Shown here one piece after another: positions 51,031 to 60,304 of a DNA stretch of 64,000 nt. Origin of the DNA: JALXCH01 sp964495805 (GTDB taxonomy: Bacteria; Calditrichota; Calditrichia; RBG-13-44-9); NCBI GenBank assembly GCA_964495805.1, contig CAZBWV010000035.1, positions 9,656-73,655 on the forward strand. The letters are read 5' to 3'. Position numbers and translations under genes: made by a program. Positions within the stretch are counted from its first letter, which is position 1, and each line of letters begins with the position of its first letter. The notes under the pieces are model-generated. The model ran no database searches, had not been told where the DNA came from, and saw nothing but the letters and a program-made list of their open reading frames with translations.

Positions 51031-51960
51031 ATGGCTCCCAATACAGGTCTTGCGGAAAAAATCTGGTACAACGGAAAATTCATCAACTGGGACGATGCGA
51101 AGATTCATGTGATGTCCCATGTCGTGCACTACGGCACCTCTGTGTTTGAAGGCATTCGGTGCTACAAAACGAAAAAGGGGAGTGCCATTTTTCGTTTGCC
51201 GGAACACGTGAAACGCCTTTTTAATTCAGCTAAGATTTATCGCATGGTACCGGAGAATTTCACATACGACGACATTTACAATGCCTGCATCGAGACGGTG
51301 AAGGTGAACCATTTTGAGGAATGCTACATTCGCCCGGTAATTTTCCGCGGACTGGGTGAGTTTGGGGTGAATCCGTTCAAATCGCCCATCGAAACATACA
51401 TCATCACCTGGTACTGGGGAAAATATTTAGGACCAGAAGCGCTGGAGAAAGGGGTGGATGTGCAGATTTCCTCCTGGCACCGCTTTTCGCCGGACACGCT
51501 ACCTGCCCTGGCTAAAGCCGGAGCCAATTACATGAATTCCCAGCTCATAAAGATGGAAGCGGTACTGAACGGATATGTGGAGGGCATTGCACTGGATTCC
51601 TACGGCTACGTTTCCGAGGGGAGTGGCGAGAACATTTTTGTGGTTCGGGAGGGCAAGGTGTACACGCCACCGCTGGCTGCTTCGGTTCTGCCGGGCATCA
51701 CCCGCTGGTCCATCATCCAGCTATGCCGGGACCTGGGAATTGAAGTGCACGAAGAGATGATTCCCCGGGAAATGCTGTACATTGCCGATGAGGTCTTCTT
51801 TACCGGCACGGCTGCGGAAATTACCCCCATTCGCAGCATCGACGGAATTACCATTGGAGAGGGCAAGCGGGGACCGATTACCAAAATGCTTCAGGACGAA
51901 TTTTTTGCCATCGTAACCGGCGAGAAGGAAGACCGTCGCGGTTGGCTCCAGTACATTTAA
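51031..51960 (+). CDS. ilvE: Branched-chain amino acid aminotransferase, type I-like
   Basis: A 309-residue class IV PLP enzyme of the E. coli IlvE-like (ilvE_I) group. The start is AEKIWYNGKFINWDDAKIHVMSHVVHYGTSVFEGIR; its first blocks (KIWYNGKFI, HYGTSVFEGIRCY) are diagnostic. The PLP-Lys lies in LAKAGANYMNSQL, and YVSEGSGENIFVV, LPGITRWSIIQLC and FFTGTAAEITPI follow. Strong SD (CAGGAGG) before ATG 51031. It is in tandem with the type II-like gene and closed by a terminator; one may prefer catabolic or aromatic substrates. Confidence 0.92.
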   Translation: MAPNTGLAEKIWYNGKFINWDDAKIHVMSHVVHYGTSVFEGIRCYKTKKGSAIFRLPEHVKRLFNSAKIYRMVPENFTYDDIYNACIETVKVNHFEECYIRPVIFRGLGEFGVNPFKSPIETYIITWYWGKYLGPEALEKGVDVQISSWHRFSPDTLPALAKAGANYMNSQLIKMEAVLNGYVEGIALDSYGYVSEGSGENIFVVREGKVYTPPLAASVLPGITRWSIIQLCRDLGIEVHEEMIPREMLYIADEVFFTGTAAEITPIRSIDGITIGEGKRGPITKMLQDEFFAIVTGEKEDRRGWLQYI

Positions 51961-51985
51961 GTGGGGTTCAATCGAAATTATCCGG

Positions 51986-52016
51986 GCACCGTTACATTCC
52001 GTATCGGTGCTTTTTT
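51986..52016 (+). terminator. Rho-independent terminator of the aminotransferase pair
   Basis: GCACCG (51986-51991) pairs with CGGTGC (52005-52010), followed by TTTTTTG. The stem is only 6 bp with partial extra pairing in the loop. Confidence 0.75.
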
Positions 52017-52134
52017 GTTTCGGGCCGGAAATAAAAAATTTTTTGATTCCATTCTCCGCCCAATTTTTTATATTAGAAAATCTGTTTTTTGCAACTGTGG
52101 ATAGCCCGACAAAACGAATTGGATTGGAGATGCC

Positions 52135-53466
52135 ATGAGTACGGTTCAAACCAGTCAGTATCCGTTTTTTCATCCGGCCACACGTGCCTACCGTTTCACT
52201 GTTTTGTTATTTGTCTCACTTCTAACATTTGGCAGTTACTTTGCTTACGACATTATCGGAGCCATTGCTCCCCGTCTGGTGGAGGAATTGGGTGCTCAGC
52301 GCGGTACCGTGGGTTCCTTTTACACCATGTACAGCATTGCCGCTATTCTGTCTGTGTTCATCGGCGGGGTGTTGATTGACAAACTGGGTACCCGAAAAGC
52401 CAGCATGCTCTTTTCCGTGCTGGTATTTATCGGTGCGGCCATAGTGGCTCTGGCGAAAAGCATCCCCGTGCTATTTTTAGGACGGTTTATTTTCGGTGCT
52501 GGCTCAGAACCCCTGGTGGTGGCACAAAGTGCCATTCTGGCCCGCTGGTTTAAAGGCAAGGAACTGGCATTATCGTTCGGAATTGCGCTAACGGTGAGCC
52601 GACTGGGTACGTTGTTCAGTTTCAACACCGGTGAACTGATCGCTCAGCACTTTGGTGGGTACCACTATTCCCTGTGGGCGGCCGTGATCTTCTGCGGCGT
52701 TTCGCTTTTAGCCAATATTGTGTACATCATCATGGATTTGCACGGGGAAAAGGTACTGGAGCTGAAGGAGGAAGGTGCGGAGGAGAAAATCGTCTGGGCG
52801 GATATCAAAGCGTTCAAACCCAGCTTCTGGTATGTGACCCTGCTGTGCGTGACATTCTATTCGGCCATTTTCCCATTTACCGCGCTTTCTACGGATTTCT
52901 TTGTGGATAAATGGCATATTCCCCGGGTGGCGGAGGCAACCGGCGGATTTATTTATCAGGTGTTTAACAACTTCATTCACATGTTCAGTACGGCGGGCGG
53001 AATTACTTCCATCATCATTTTTGCTTCCATGGTGTTTGCCCCGTTTGCCGGTCAGCTGGTGGATAAAATCGGCAAACGTGCCACGCTGATGATCATTGGC
53101 TCCCTGCTGATGATTCCCAGCCACCTGGCTATGGGTCTGACCCATGTCAATCCGGTGATTCCGATGATTCTGTTGGGAGCGGCGTTTGTGCTGGTTCCCG
53201 CAGCCATGTGGCCATCGGTGCCGCTGATTGTGCCCAAAGAACGGGTCGGCACCGCGTTTGGGTTAATGACCACCATTCAAAACATCGGTCTGGCACTGTT
53301 TCCCTTCCTGAATGGTCGTTTGCGCGATATTACCCACGATTACACCGCCAGCATGGTGATGTTTGCCAGCCTGGGATTGTTTGGGCTGGTGTTTGCAATT
53401 TTACTGAAGCGTGCCGATGCCCGGGAAGGTGGCGTACTGGAGCGCCCGGGAGTGGTGACCTCATAG
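52135..53466 (+). CDS. Major facilitator superfamily transporter
   Basis: A 443-residue MFS carrier with 12 hydrophobic segments. The loop 2-3 motif is GVLIDKLGTRKASML, the family's D-R/K-x-G-x-R/K pattern, and the duplicated motif between helices 8 and 9 is GQLVDKIGKRATLMI. The N-terminal part YFAYDIIGAIAPRLVEELGAQRG resembles the NNP/organic-anion type carriers. The substrate cannot be inferred. It stands between the aminotransferase terminator and mutL and appears monocistronic. The ATG at 52135 lies just after a GGAGATGCC stretch. Confidence 0.87.
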   Translation: MSTVQTSQYPFFHPATRAYRFTVLLFVSLLTFGSYFAYDIIGAIAPRLVEELGAQRGTVGSFYTMYSIAAILSVFIGGVLIDKLGTRKASMLFSVLVFIGAAIVALAKSIPVLFLGRFIFGAGSEPLVVAQSAILARWFKGKELALSFGIALTVSRLGTLFSFNTGELIAQHFGGYHYSLWAAVIFCGVSLLANIVYIIMDLHGEKVLELKEEGAEEKIVWADIKAFKPSFWYVTLLCVTFYSAIFPFTALSTDFFVDKWHIPRVAEATGGFIYQVFNNFIHMFSTAGGITSIIIFASMVFAPFAGQLVDKIGKRATLMIIGSLLMIPSHLAMGLTHVNPVIPMILLGAAFVLVPAAMWPSVPLIVPKERVGTAFGLMTTIQNIGLALFPFLNGRLRDITHDYTASMVMFASLGLFGLVFAILLKRADAREGGVLERPGVVTS

Positions 53467-53698
53467 TTGTGACGGGGTGGCAGCGCCGGAATTACCACCG
53501 ACGCTGCCGCGCATCCTGTGTTTTTTAACAATACCGGTCTTACACCCAGAAAAACCTGTCTTTAACCGAACATTTCCTTGCTTTTTAATCTGCTGTCGCT
53601 GCCGCGATGTGGTTTAACCTTTGCCCACTTCCCGGCATGTGCTTATATTTAACGGTTCCGGGAAGGAGGGGCATCTGCTTAACAAAGGAAAGAAGTGC

Positions 53699-55501
53699 AT
53701 GGGTAAAATTAAAGTACTGCCGCCGCAGATTGCCAACAAAATAGCCGCCGGGGAGGTGGTGGACCGCCCTGCTTCGGTGGTCAAAGAACTGCTGGAGAAT
53801 TCCATCGATGCCGGTGCCACGGAAATTACCGTGGTGATTGAGCAAGCCGGGAAAGAACTCATTCAGGTGATTGACGACGGCGAGGGCATGGGCGCGGACG
53901 ATGTGCCCCTGGCATTTAAGCGGCATGCTACCAGCAAAATTGAGACGGTAAGCGACCTGGACCGCATCATCACTCTGGGATTTCGCGGAGAGGCATTACC
54001 CAGCATCGCCTCTGTAGCCCGGGTGGAGGTGAAGACGCGCCGCAAAGATTCCGAAAGCGGTGTGTGGGTGGAGCTGGAAGGTGGCGAAATTGTGCGGCAA
54101 AGTGAGCTGGCCATGAAGCCGGGAACTATCATTGCCGTTAAAAATCTGTTTTACAACACCCCGGCCCGACGAAACTTTTTACGCGCAGATGTAACTGAAT
54201 TCAATCACATTCACCGGGTGCTCAAGCGTTTCTTCCTGGGATATCCGGAAATCCATTTCACGGTTATCAACAACGGAAAAGAAATTTACCATTTACCTGC
54301 CACCACCATCGACGAGCGCATTAGCGGAGTACTGGGGAAAGAGCTGTACGAAGGGATGGTGTACGTGCGGGAAGAGCTGAACGAAATTGAGCTGGAAGGA
54401 TACATCTGCCGTCCCGATCTGGCCCGGGGGAAAAGCGATAACCAGTTTATCTTTCTGAATAAACGCGCCATCCAGAACCGCAGCCTGGCGCATGCGGTGT
54501 TGCAGGGCTACGGAAATCTGATAGAACGCTCTCAGTATCCGCAGTACGTGATGTTTCTCAACATCCCGCCGGCGCTGGTGGACGTGAATGTCCATCCCAC
54601 CAAAATGGAAGTGCGCTTTTCCAACGAGCGGGTTATTTATCACCTGTTTCTCTCCGCTGTGCGAAAAGCCATTCAAACGGAACAGATCATTCCGGCCTTT
54701 ACCGGCGGAAGTACCGCGGCACCGGAAGAGGCTCCCATGCGCCGGGAGGTGGACCGGGAGTTCAAACTGCGCCTTCAGCAACATCCCCGGCCGTTCCGAC
54801 CCGGGCAGGTGCGTCCCCCCCGCGAGGCACCGGTGAATCAGTTAGCGTTTAGCTACACCATTCCGGAAACCCAGATGCCTGAAGGACAAGAAGAAACGCC
54901 GCCCGAAACGGAAGAAAGGGAGGAAAGCAACATCCAGCCGCGTTTGTGGCAGGTACATCGTCGCTACATCTTCTCTCAGATTAAAAGCGGAGTGGTTATC
55001 ATCGACCAGCATGTCGCGCACGAGCGGGTTCTGTACGAAAAAATTTTGAACTCCATCCGGCAACAAAAAACCATCCCTTCCCAGAAGCTGCTCTTTCCGC
55101 AAACCCTGGAGTTATCGCTGGAAGATTATTTGATTTACGACGAGATCAAGGAGTGGCTGGCGAAAATCGGATTTTCCATCTCCGAATTGAGCGGGCGTAC
55201 CATTTTAATTGAAGCCATTCCGGCTGATGTAAAAGTGGGATACGAGGGCAAAGTGCTGCTGGAAATGATTGATTACTATCGGGAGAACGAGGGGAGCAAA
55301 CTGCAACCTCACGAAAAAATTGCTGCAGCGTTTGCCTGCAAAAACGCCATCAAATCCGGCGATAAACTTACCCTGCGGGAGATGGAAGCGCTGGTGGATC
55401 AGCTCTTTTCCACCAGTGAACCGTATTTCTGTCCCCACGGGCGGCCGGTTATCGTCACCCTGAATCTGGAAGAAATCGATAAGAAATTCAAACGATTGTA
55501 A
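53699..55501 (+). CDS. mutL: DNA mismatch repair protein MutL, endonuclease type
   Basis: A 600-residue MutL. The GHKL ATPase has NSIDAGAT (34-41), DDGEGM and TLGFRGEALPSIASV; a Pro-rich linker (about 340-420) follows. The C-terminal domain carries the endonuclease motif DQHVAHERVLYE, plus ACKNAIKSGDKL and CPHGRPV, the metal-site elements of nicking MutL proteins. So it should nick DNA itself, as in bacteria without MutH, after MutS recognises a mismatch. The ATG at 53699 (MGKIKVLPPQIANKIAAG) has AAAGGAAAG upstream; a start at 53621 would add 26 unlikely residues. Confidence 0.96.
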   Translation: MGKIKVLPPQIANKIAAGEVVDRPASVVKELLENSIDAGATEITVVIEQAGKELIQVIDDGEGMGADDVPLAFKRHATSKIETVSDLDRIITLGFRGEALPSIASVARVEVKTRRKDSESGVWVELEGGEIVRQSELAMKPGTIIAVKNLFYNTPARRNFLRADVTEFNHIHRVLKRFFLGYPEIHFTVINNGKEIYHLPATTIDERISGVLGKELYEGMVYVREELNEIELEGYICRPDLARGKSDNQFIFLNKRAIQNRSLAHAVLQGYGNLIERSQYPQYVMFLNIPPALVDVNVHPTKMEVRFSNERVIYHLFLSAVRKAIQTEQIIPAFTGGSTAAPEEAPMRREVDREFKLRLQQHPRPFRPGQVRPPREAPVNQLAFSYTIPETQMPEGQEETPPETEEREESNIQPRLWQVHRRYIFSQIKSGVVIIDQHVAHERVLYEKILNSIRQQKTIPSQKLLFPQTLELSLEDYLIYDEIKEWLAKIGFSISELSGRTILIEAIPADVKVGYEGKVLLEMIDYYRENEGSKLQPHEKIAAAFACKNAIKSGDKLTLREMEALVDQLFSTSEPYFCPHGRPVIVTLNLEEIDKKFKRL

Positions 55502-55660
55502 ATGCGGCAGATCGAGCTGCTGGTGTACAGGGGGAGGCTGGGAGCGGTTACCGGAAACTCTTTTGGGAAGATCAGACACCAAACAACAGACATGTTGACC
55601 GTCGGGCTACCGGCAGGGATTGGTTAAACCCTTTTGCTGAAGCCCGCTCAAAAGCGACCC

Positions 55661-56611
55661 ATGAGTGCGGAGAAACGTCACAAAATTGTCCTTGTGGTGG
55701 TTGGACCAACGGGGGTGGGAAAAACCCGATTAAGTAAACTGCTGGCCGAACAGTTGCCGGTGGAAATTGTGTCGGCAGATTCCCGGCAGATTTACCGGTA
55801 TATGGATATTGGAACCGCCAAACCCTCACCGGAGCTGCTTAAACGCATTCCGCATCATTTCATCAATATTCTCAATCCCGACCAATATTACAGTGCGGGC
55901 GAGTATGGTCAGCAAGCCCGGCGGGTGATTGAAGAAATCTTTGCCCGGGAGCGGGTGCCGCTGGTGGTGGGTGGTTCCGGTCTGTACATTCGGGCACTGC
56001 TGGAGGGATTTTTCCAGCACGATGTACGCAACGAAAAGATTCGCGAGAGTCTGGAACATCGTCTGCGGGAGGAAGGTTCCCAATCCCTTTATCGGGATTT
56101 GCAGAAAGTGGACCCGGTGAGTGCGGGACGAATTCATCCCAACAACAGCCAGCGCATAATTCGCGCCCTGGAGGTGTACCTGGCCGGTGGCGTACCCCTC
56201 TCCCGCTTGCAGGAAAAAAAACTTCCTCCGCCCGATTTTACTCCCCTCAAATTTGGGCTCACCCGCGAGCGAAAAAAACTGTACCAGGATATCAATCGGC
56301 GGGTGGAGGAAATGTTCCGCCGCGGATTGATTCAGGAGGTCTCCCGAATTCTGGGTATGGGTTACGAAAAAAATCTGAATAGCCTGAACAGTGTGGGATA
56401 CCGGGAAGTTATTGCGTATCTGGAGGGAGAGATAGATTACGACACCTGCGTGGAGCTGGTGAAACGGAACACCCGTCGCTATGCCAAGCGGCAGTACACC
56501 TGGTTCCGTGCCGATCCGGAAATCCGCTGGCTGGAAGTGGAGCGCGAGGAAGATTTTACGCGGGCTGCGCAGGAAATAGTGGACGCGTATCGAAAGGCAA
56601 TGGAGTTATGA
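55661..56611 (+). CDS. miaA: tRNA dimethylallyltransferase MiaA
   Basis: A 316-residue enzyme that adds dimethylallyl from DMAPP to A37 of tRNAs reading UNN codons. The P-loop is VVGPTGVGKTRLS near 14-26. SADSRQIYRYMDIGTAKPS and the HHFINILNPDQYYSAGEYGQQARR region, with VGGSGLYIRALLEG and the C-terminal RNTRRYAKRQYTWFR, are diagnostic. The ATG at 55661 is preferred over an in-frame TTG at 55634. Its stop overlaps the next start by 4 bases (ATGA). Confidence 0.96.
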   Translation: MSAEKRHKIVLVVVGPTGVGKTRLSKLLAEQLPVEIVSADSRQIYRYMDIGTAKPSPELLKRIPHHFINILNPDQYYSAGEYGQQARRVIEEIFARERVPLVVGGSGLYIRALLEGFFQHDVRNEKIRESLEHRLREEGSQSLYRDLQKVDPVSAGRIHPNNSQRIIRALEVYLAGGVPLSRLQEKKLPPPDFTPLKFGLTRERKKLYQDINRRVEEMFRRGLIQEVSRILGMGYEKNLNSLNSVGYREVIAYLEGEIDYDTCVELVKRNTRRYAKRQYTWFRADPEIRWLEVEREEDFTRAAQEIVDAYRKAMEL

Positions 56612-57090
56612 AACAACCTTTGCGGGTGTATTTGGCTGGTGCCATCGAAAAAGCACCGGATAACGGATGTGCCTGGCGCGAGGAAATGGGACGCTTCCTG
56701 ACCCGGGAATTGCATCATACTGTGTTCAACCCTTGCCTGGAAGAAAACCATGTGCTAACCCCGGAAGAGTTTCGCCATTTTCGGGAATGGAAGGAGAACA
56801 ACCTGCCGCGCTTCCGACAGGTGGTGCACAAAATCATTCGCACGGACCTGGACACTCTGCTTCATCGCATCGATTATGTGGTGTGCCTGTGGGACCGGTA
56901 CGTAATGGCAGGTGGAGGAACCCATGGCGAGCTGACCATGGCTTTCTGGCATGGCATACCGGTGTACATGGTCTCTCACATTCCGTTGGCGGAGATGAGT
57001 AGCTGGATAATTGGTTGCACCACGGAAATTTTTACCGATTTTGTTCAACTCAAGGGGTTTTTACGCCAGCGTTACGGAGGGGAATCGTGA
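56608..57090 (+). CDS. Nucleoside 2-deoxyribosyltransferase-like protein
   Basis: A 160-residue protein with VYLAGAIEKA at the N-terminus and GGGTHGELTMAFWHGIPVYMV later, matching the (S)LAGP-type strand and G-T-x-x-E-L motif of nucleoside 2-deoxyribosyltransferase-like folds. The Asp of IDYVVCLWDRYVMAGGG fits the ligand site. Such proteins exchange bases between deoxyribonucleosides or cleave N-glycosidic bonds; exact substrate is unknown. It overlaps miaA by 4 bases and the esterase gene by 4 bases, so the three are translationally coupled. Confidence 0.72.
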   Translation: MKQPLRVYLAGAIEKAPDNGCAWREEMGRFLTRELHHTVFNPCLEENHVLTPEEFRHFREWKENNLPRFRQVVHKIIRTDLDTLLHRIDYVVCLWDRYVMAGGGTHGELTMAFWHGIPVYMVSHIPLAEMSSWIIGCTTEIFTDFVQLKGFLRQRYGGES

Positions 57091-57770
57091 AACCGGAGGA
57101 AAGTGTGATTTTACCAGCGGGAGAAACCCGCTACATCTACCTGCATGGATTCCTGTCCGGACCGGAATCCACCAAAGGGAAATATTTTGCCGAGCAGATG
57201 GCGACTGAGGGCGTTTCTCTTATTCGTCCGGATTTGAAGGGGGAGCAACCCGAGCGGATGACCCTCACCTCCCAGCTAAAAATCCTGAAAGAAGAAATAG
57301 CCAGGACATCCGGCACGGTGGTGCTGCTGGGTTCCAGTCTGGGGGCTTATTTAGCGTTGCTGGCGGCAGAGCACCATCGCAATGTTCGCCGGTTGATTCT
57401 GATCGCACCCGCTTTTGAATTCCCGCTGCGTTTTCTTCGGCTTCTGCCGGAAGAACAACTACGCCAGTGGGAACGGAACGGGGAGCTTCCCTTCTTTTTT
57501 TATTCACTGAACAGAGAACATCCCCTGCGATACGATTTTGTCCGCGACCTGAAGCAGTATCGTTCTGTTGAGTTGAAGCGCCAGCTACCGGTTCAGATTT
57601 TCCACGGTGTGCGGGATGAGGTGGTGCCTTACCGCCTGAGCGTGGAATATCTGGAATCTCATCCCATGACCGATCTGATTCTGCTCAACACCGACCATGG
57701 AATGCTGGATAAAATGGATGTGATGTGGGAGTATATGAAGCTGTTTTTAGGTTTTGTCCGGAACGGATGA
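57087..57770 (+). CDS. Alpha/beta hydrolase (YqiA/esterase-like)
   Basis: A 227-residue alpha/beta hydrolase. The oxyanion region is YLHGFLSGPESTKG and the nucleophile elbow GSSLGAYLA; the acid and His are in RDEVVPY and TDHGM. This pattern fits the YqiA esterase family. The GTG at 57087 has GGAGGGG upstream and overlaps the upstream stop as GTGA. Substrate unknown. Confidence 0.85.
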   Translation: MKPEESVILPAGETRYIYLHGFLSGPESTKGKYFAEQMATEGVSLIRPDLKGEQPERMTLTSQLKILKEEIARTSGTVVLLGSSLGAYLALLAAEHHRNVRRLILIAPAFEFPLRFLRLLPEEQLRQWERNGELPFFFYSLNREHPLRYDFVRDLKQYRSVELKRQLPVQIFHGVRDEVVPYRLSVEYLESHPMTDLILLNTDHGMLDKMDVMWEYMKLFLGFVRNG

Positions 57771-57792
57771 GCCCGGGATGCTTCCTGCCCGA

Positions 57793-58512
57793 TTACAATT
57801 TTCCGTACATTTTTAAAAGCGTACCCGATAAGCCACTGGCTTCCGGTCGGCACAGGCTAACCAGCACGCTGGCAATTTCTTCCGGGGTAATCCAGCGGGA
57901 GTAGTCGGCTTCTGGCATGCTGGCGCGGTTGGCAGGTGTGTCGATGATGCTGGGTAAAATGGCATTGACGGTAATTTTGTATGCCCGCCCCTCCCGGGCC
58001 AGAACCTGGGTAAGCGCTAAAACAGCCGCTTTGCTTACCGAATAGGCTCCCATGTTCGCCGGTAGTTCCAGAGCCGCCTGGGCACCCACCGTAAAAATCT
58101 TGCCCCCCTCACCACGTTCCTTCATCAGTGCAAATCCGCGCCGGGCAACCAGAAAAGTGCTGTGTAAATTTAGCTCCATCATTTCATTCCATTTTTCTAC
58201 GGGTGTTTCGGAAATTTCCCCACCCATCCAGAAGCCGCCCATCAGATGTAGCACCACATCAATTTTCTCCAGAAGGTCTATGGCTTCGCTGAAAAAGGCT
58301 TCCACCTTCTCCTCCCGGGTCAGGTTTGCCTGAATCCCGAACAGGTTCGGGTTGTGCCCGACCAGATCGCGCAGAGCAGTCATCTTCTCCAGCGAACGGT
58401 AATTGGTGACCACCCGGGCACCTTCCCGAAGAAATTGACGGATCACTTCCTGCCCCAGAAAACCGGTTCCACCGGTTACTACCACATTTATGTGTCGTAA
58501 TAATTCTGCCAT
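57793..58512 (-). CDS. Short-chain dehydrogenase/reductase
   Basis: A 239-residue SDR. The cofactor motif TGGTGFLG lies near 14-21, the NxxxxD-like LHLMGGFWMGG replaces NNAG, and the active-site YSVSKAA is at about 153-159. FTVGAQAALELPANMGAYSVSK holds the Ser-equivalent position. The catalytic Ser before Tyr is Gly/Ala here, a notable variation. The start at ATG 58512 has GGAG 6 bases upstream. Substrate unknown; convergent with the esterase gene. Confidence 0.88.
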   Translation of the reverse strand: MAELLRHINVVVTGGTGFLGQEVIRQFLREGARVVTNYRSLEKMTALRDLVGHNPNLFGIQANLTREEKVEAFFSEAIDLLEKIDVVLHLMGGFWMGGEISETPVEKWNEMMELNLHSTFLVARRGFALMKERGEGGKIFTVGAQAALELPANMGAYSVSKAAVLALTQVLAREGRAYKITVNAILPSIIDTPANRASMPEADYSRWITPEEIASVLVSLCRPEASGLSGTLLKMYGKL

Positions 58513-58871
58513 GAGCATCTCCTTTTTTGTTGAATGAAATTTACAGAATAGAGGGAGCTGAATCCACCGGATACTGGTTTGGGGGAGAAAAATAGGAACG
58601 AATTCGCTGTTTTCTTTATGGAAATCATCATACCGTTTCAGATGTGCTGGCAAAGAGGATATGGTAGTTGCTTAACTAAACATCATTTTACCACACCGAG
58701 TACTCTTATCTTTCCAATTTATTTTTCCATTTGTATTCCCTCACTTGTGGTCGAAAATTAAGGATGAAGGGAAAGGGAGAGCACAGGCAGGTGAATTCCT
58801 GGCAGGGAAGAAACACAACCTCCATCTCCGGGAATTCATCAGGACATCGTGATTTAACAGGAAGGTGCGGG
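58513..58871. other. Divergent intergenic region, no gene seen
   Basis: A 359-base spacer between the SDR gene (minus) and the secreted nuclease gene (plus). It must hold both promoters, but no clear -35/-10 pair, terminator or repeat was recognised. AT-rich sequence around 58675-58735 is the most likely promoter area for the plus gene. Confidence 0.4.
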
Positions 58872-60074
58872 ATGATGAAACGGATTTTCTGGGTAGCGGT
58901 CCTGCTGGTACGGCTGGTGCTGGGCCAGGCGGATACCGTGTGGGTGATGACCTACAACGTGTTGAATTTCCCTGGCAGTAATGGCAACCAGCGACTGGGT
59001 TATTTTTCCACGATTCTTCAATATGTGGAACCGGATGTGTTGCTGGTCCAGGAAGTGGAGAGTCAGGATGGGGTCAATCTGCTTCTTTCCGTACTGGATA
59101 CGGACTTTCAGGCGGTACCCTTTCATGACGGGCCGGACACAGATAATGCACTGTTTTATCGTGCCAGCCGCTTTACCTTTCTGGGAGCCAGTTACCACAG
59201 TACGGCATTGCGGGATATTGCCGAGTACCATTTGAAGCATCTTGCCTCCGGAGAGGAAATGTACTGCTATTCCGTGCATTTAAAAGCCAGTCAGGGTACC
59301 CAGAACGAACAGAAGCGATTGGCTGAAGCGACCATTCTGAAAAACAGCATTCTGGCTCTGCCTCCGCAGGCAAATTATATTGCCGTTGGGGATATGAACC
59401 TATACACCAGCAATGAACCAGCCTATCAGCTGCTAATCAGCGATAGCACTTTGTTCGACCCGATTGATGCACCGGGCAACTGGCACAACAATCCTGCTTT
59501 TGCCGATATCCATACCCAGTCCCCAAGGGCAAACAGTTTTGGAGGCGGGAGCAGTGGCGGACTGGATGATCGGTTCGACTTTATTCTCATCTCTCCGACG
59601 TTGTTGGATAATATCATCTCTTCCGGATACCATGTGGTGGGGAACGATGGTAACCACTTCAACCTTTCGGTGAACGATGGCACCAACTGGGTGGTACCAC
59701 CGTCGGTTGCCGATGCCCTGTATTACGCATCCGATCATCTGCCTGTGGTTTGTCCGTTTGTTTTTGAAGATGTCAGTACCATTTCCCACGGCGCTGCACC
59801 TGTGCCGGAAACGGTGGTGTTGCTTCCCAACTTTCCCAATCCGTTTAATCCCGGTACCACCATTACGTTTCGGCTTGGAAGCGATGCTCAGGTGGAACTT
59901 GCTGTGTATGATATACGGGGAGCGAAAGTGGCGCAACTAATCAGCGGATATCGCCAGGCGGGGATGTATCGGGTGAACTGGCAACCTTCCTCCGCCGTGC
60001 CCGGTGGGGTGTACTTTGTGCGCCTGAGCACGCCCGGGCTAACGGCTGTTCGGAAAATGGTATATGTAAAGTAA
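58872..60074 (+). CDS. Secreted endonuclease/exonuclease/phosphatase protein with sorting domain
   Basis: A 400-residue exported protein. After a signal peptide (MKRIFWVAVLLVRLVLGQ) comes an EEP fold: MTYNVLNF, VLLVQEVES (catalytic Glu), the His in YSVHLKAS, GDMNLYTS (Asp/Asn) and the C-terminal SDHLPVV (Asp-His). Such proteins are DNases, phosphodiesterases or sphingomyelinase-like. The C-terminus has LLPNFPNPFNPGTTITFRLGS and a sorting domain ending TAVRKMVYVK. The ATG at 58872 follows GGAAGGTGCGGG. It is the only sorting-domain protein here outside the minus-strand island. Confidence 0.85.
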   Translation: MMKRIFWVAVLLVRLVLGQADTVWVMTYNVLNFPGSNGNQRLGYFSTILQYVEPDVLLVQEVESQDGVNLLLSVLDTDFQAVPFHDGPDTDNALFYRASRFTFLGASYHSTALRDIAEYHLKHLASGEEMYCYSVHLKASQGTQNEQKRLAEATILKNSILALPPQANYIAVGDMNLYTSNEPAYQLLISDSTLFDPIDAPGNWHNNPAFADIHTQSPRANSFGGGSSGGLDDRFDFILISPTLLDNIISSGYHVVGNDGNHFNLSVNDGTNWVVPPSVADALYYASDHLPVVCPFVFEDVSTISHGAAPVPETVVLLPNFPNPFNPGTTITFRLGSDAQVELAVYDIRGAKVAQLISGYRQAGMYRVNWQPSSAVPGGVYFVRLSTPGLTAVRKMVYVK

Positions 60075-60304
60075 ACTGTTTTTTAGCCACCAGGCACAGC
60101 CTCTAACCACTCAATCATTCAATAGCAATGCATCTCAACCCGGTGTAAGGGAGCAACCTGTGCTGATAAAGAAAACCGCTTCAGCGGTTTCTCCGGGTGC
60201 CAGTTTCTGCTGTTTTCACTGCGCCAGCCCGGGAACTCATCCCGGGCATAGCCGTTCCTGACCGCCCGCTCATCCATTAACACTGCAGCTTCATACCGGC
60301 TACT
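60075..60304. repeat. Intergenic palindromic elements
   Basis: The 230-base spacer between convergent genes contains two perfect palindromes: AAACCGCT/AGCGGTTT around TC (60173-60190) and GCCCGGG/CCCGGGC (60227-60247). The first matches the palindrome type repeated at 62.8-63.4 kb. Either may work as a terminator although neither has a clear T-run. Confidence 0.65.
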
